Shown here piece by piece: positions 63,983 through 64,000 of a stretch of 64,000 nucleotides of DNA (position 1 is its first letter; every line of letters starts with the position of its first letter). The stretch spans positions 1 to 64,000 of the forward strand of contig NZ_FOJW01000007.1 of NCBI RefSeq assembly GCF_900112045.1. The letters are read 5' to 3'. Both the position numbers and the translations under genes were made by a program. The notes beneath the pieces are model-generated. The model had not been told where the DNA came from. It searched no databases and saw only the letters and a program-made list of their open reading frames with translations. The DNA comes from Lentibacillus halodurans (lineage in GTDB: Bacteria > Bacillota > Bacilli > Bacillales > Amphibacillaceae).

Positions 63983-64000
63983 GTGTGTTGGATTGGGAGA

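Noticed and set aside
1-64000. CRISPR array, tRNA, rRNA, intact insertion sequence or prophage
   Set aside because: No regularly spaced repeats, tRNA cloverleaf sequences, rRNA segments, transposase or phage genes were seen on either strand.

Overview
The window looks like the chromosome of a low-GC, endospore-forming member of the Bacillaceae, probably a halotolerant genus such as Virgibacillus, Oceanobacillus or Lentibacillus. This rests on a sporulation checkpoint gene (sda), a CotA-type spore-coat laccase, strong AGGAGG ribosome binding sites, frequent TTG/GTG starts, a class D sortase and acidic lipoproteins. I see no rRNA, tRNA, CRISPR array, phage or intact transposase. Genus-level placement is inference.

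Layout. 1-2536: end of an LPDTA-anchored surface protein, an alpha/alpha-toroid-like protein and a class D sortase. 2537-6435: repeat-rich stretch with two dispersed elements bounded by inverted termini, a MerR regulator with AdhR-type operator palindromes, the micro-gene sda and a cell-wall amidase. 6436-10446: class I FBP aldolase, a Uma2 protein, an Asp/Glu-racemase-family protein and a DMT exporter. 11178-19559: a tricarboxylate locus with a TctCAB importer, MmgE/PrpD and PrpF proteins, a divergent LysR regulator and a TcuA-like dehydrogenase. 19560-21539: non-coding and decayed DNA. 21540-39775: an amide and peptide salvage island with six M20-family hydrolases, a complete Opp ABC importer, an unusual regulator and an abgB-abgT-abgA set. 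40035-49437: a secreted PIG-L deacetylase divergent from a ROK regulator, a lipoprotein/ATPase/fused-permease ABC importer and a fumarate-releasing lyase homologue. 49942-52522: a secreted glycerophosphodiesterase and a cotA gene carrying two frameshifts. 52950-56936: an SSS symporter, a carbamoylase-type hydrolase and a class II HDAC-like deacylase. 57462-59030: a secreted phosphodiester-glycosidase protein. 59683-62667: a second TctCBA importer. 63053-63982: an LCP-family ligase.

Most of the window is devoted to scavenging. Importers for tricarboxylates (two), oligopeptides, aminobenzoyl-glutamate-like dipeptides and an unknown oxyanion or polyamine-like ligand sit beside the enzymes expected to process what they bring in. 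Two of the three lipoprotein-first importer operons have a hairpin directly after the binding-protein gene. The best candidates for undescribed biology are the PIG-L/ROK/ABC/lyase locus, which may salvage a malyl- or succinyl-linked amino sugar, and the M20/Opp/Abg island with its degenerate-GGDEF winged-helix regulator.
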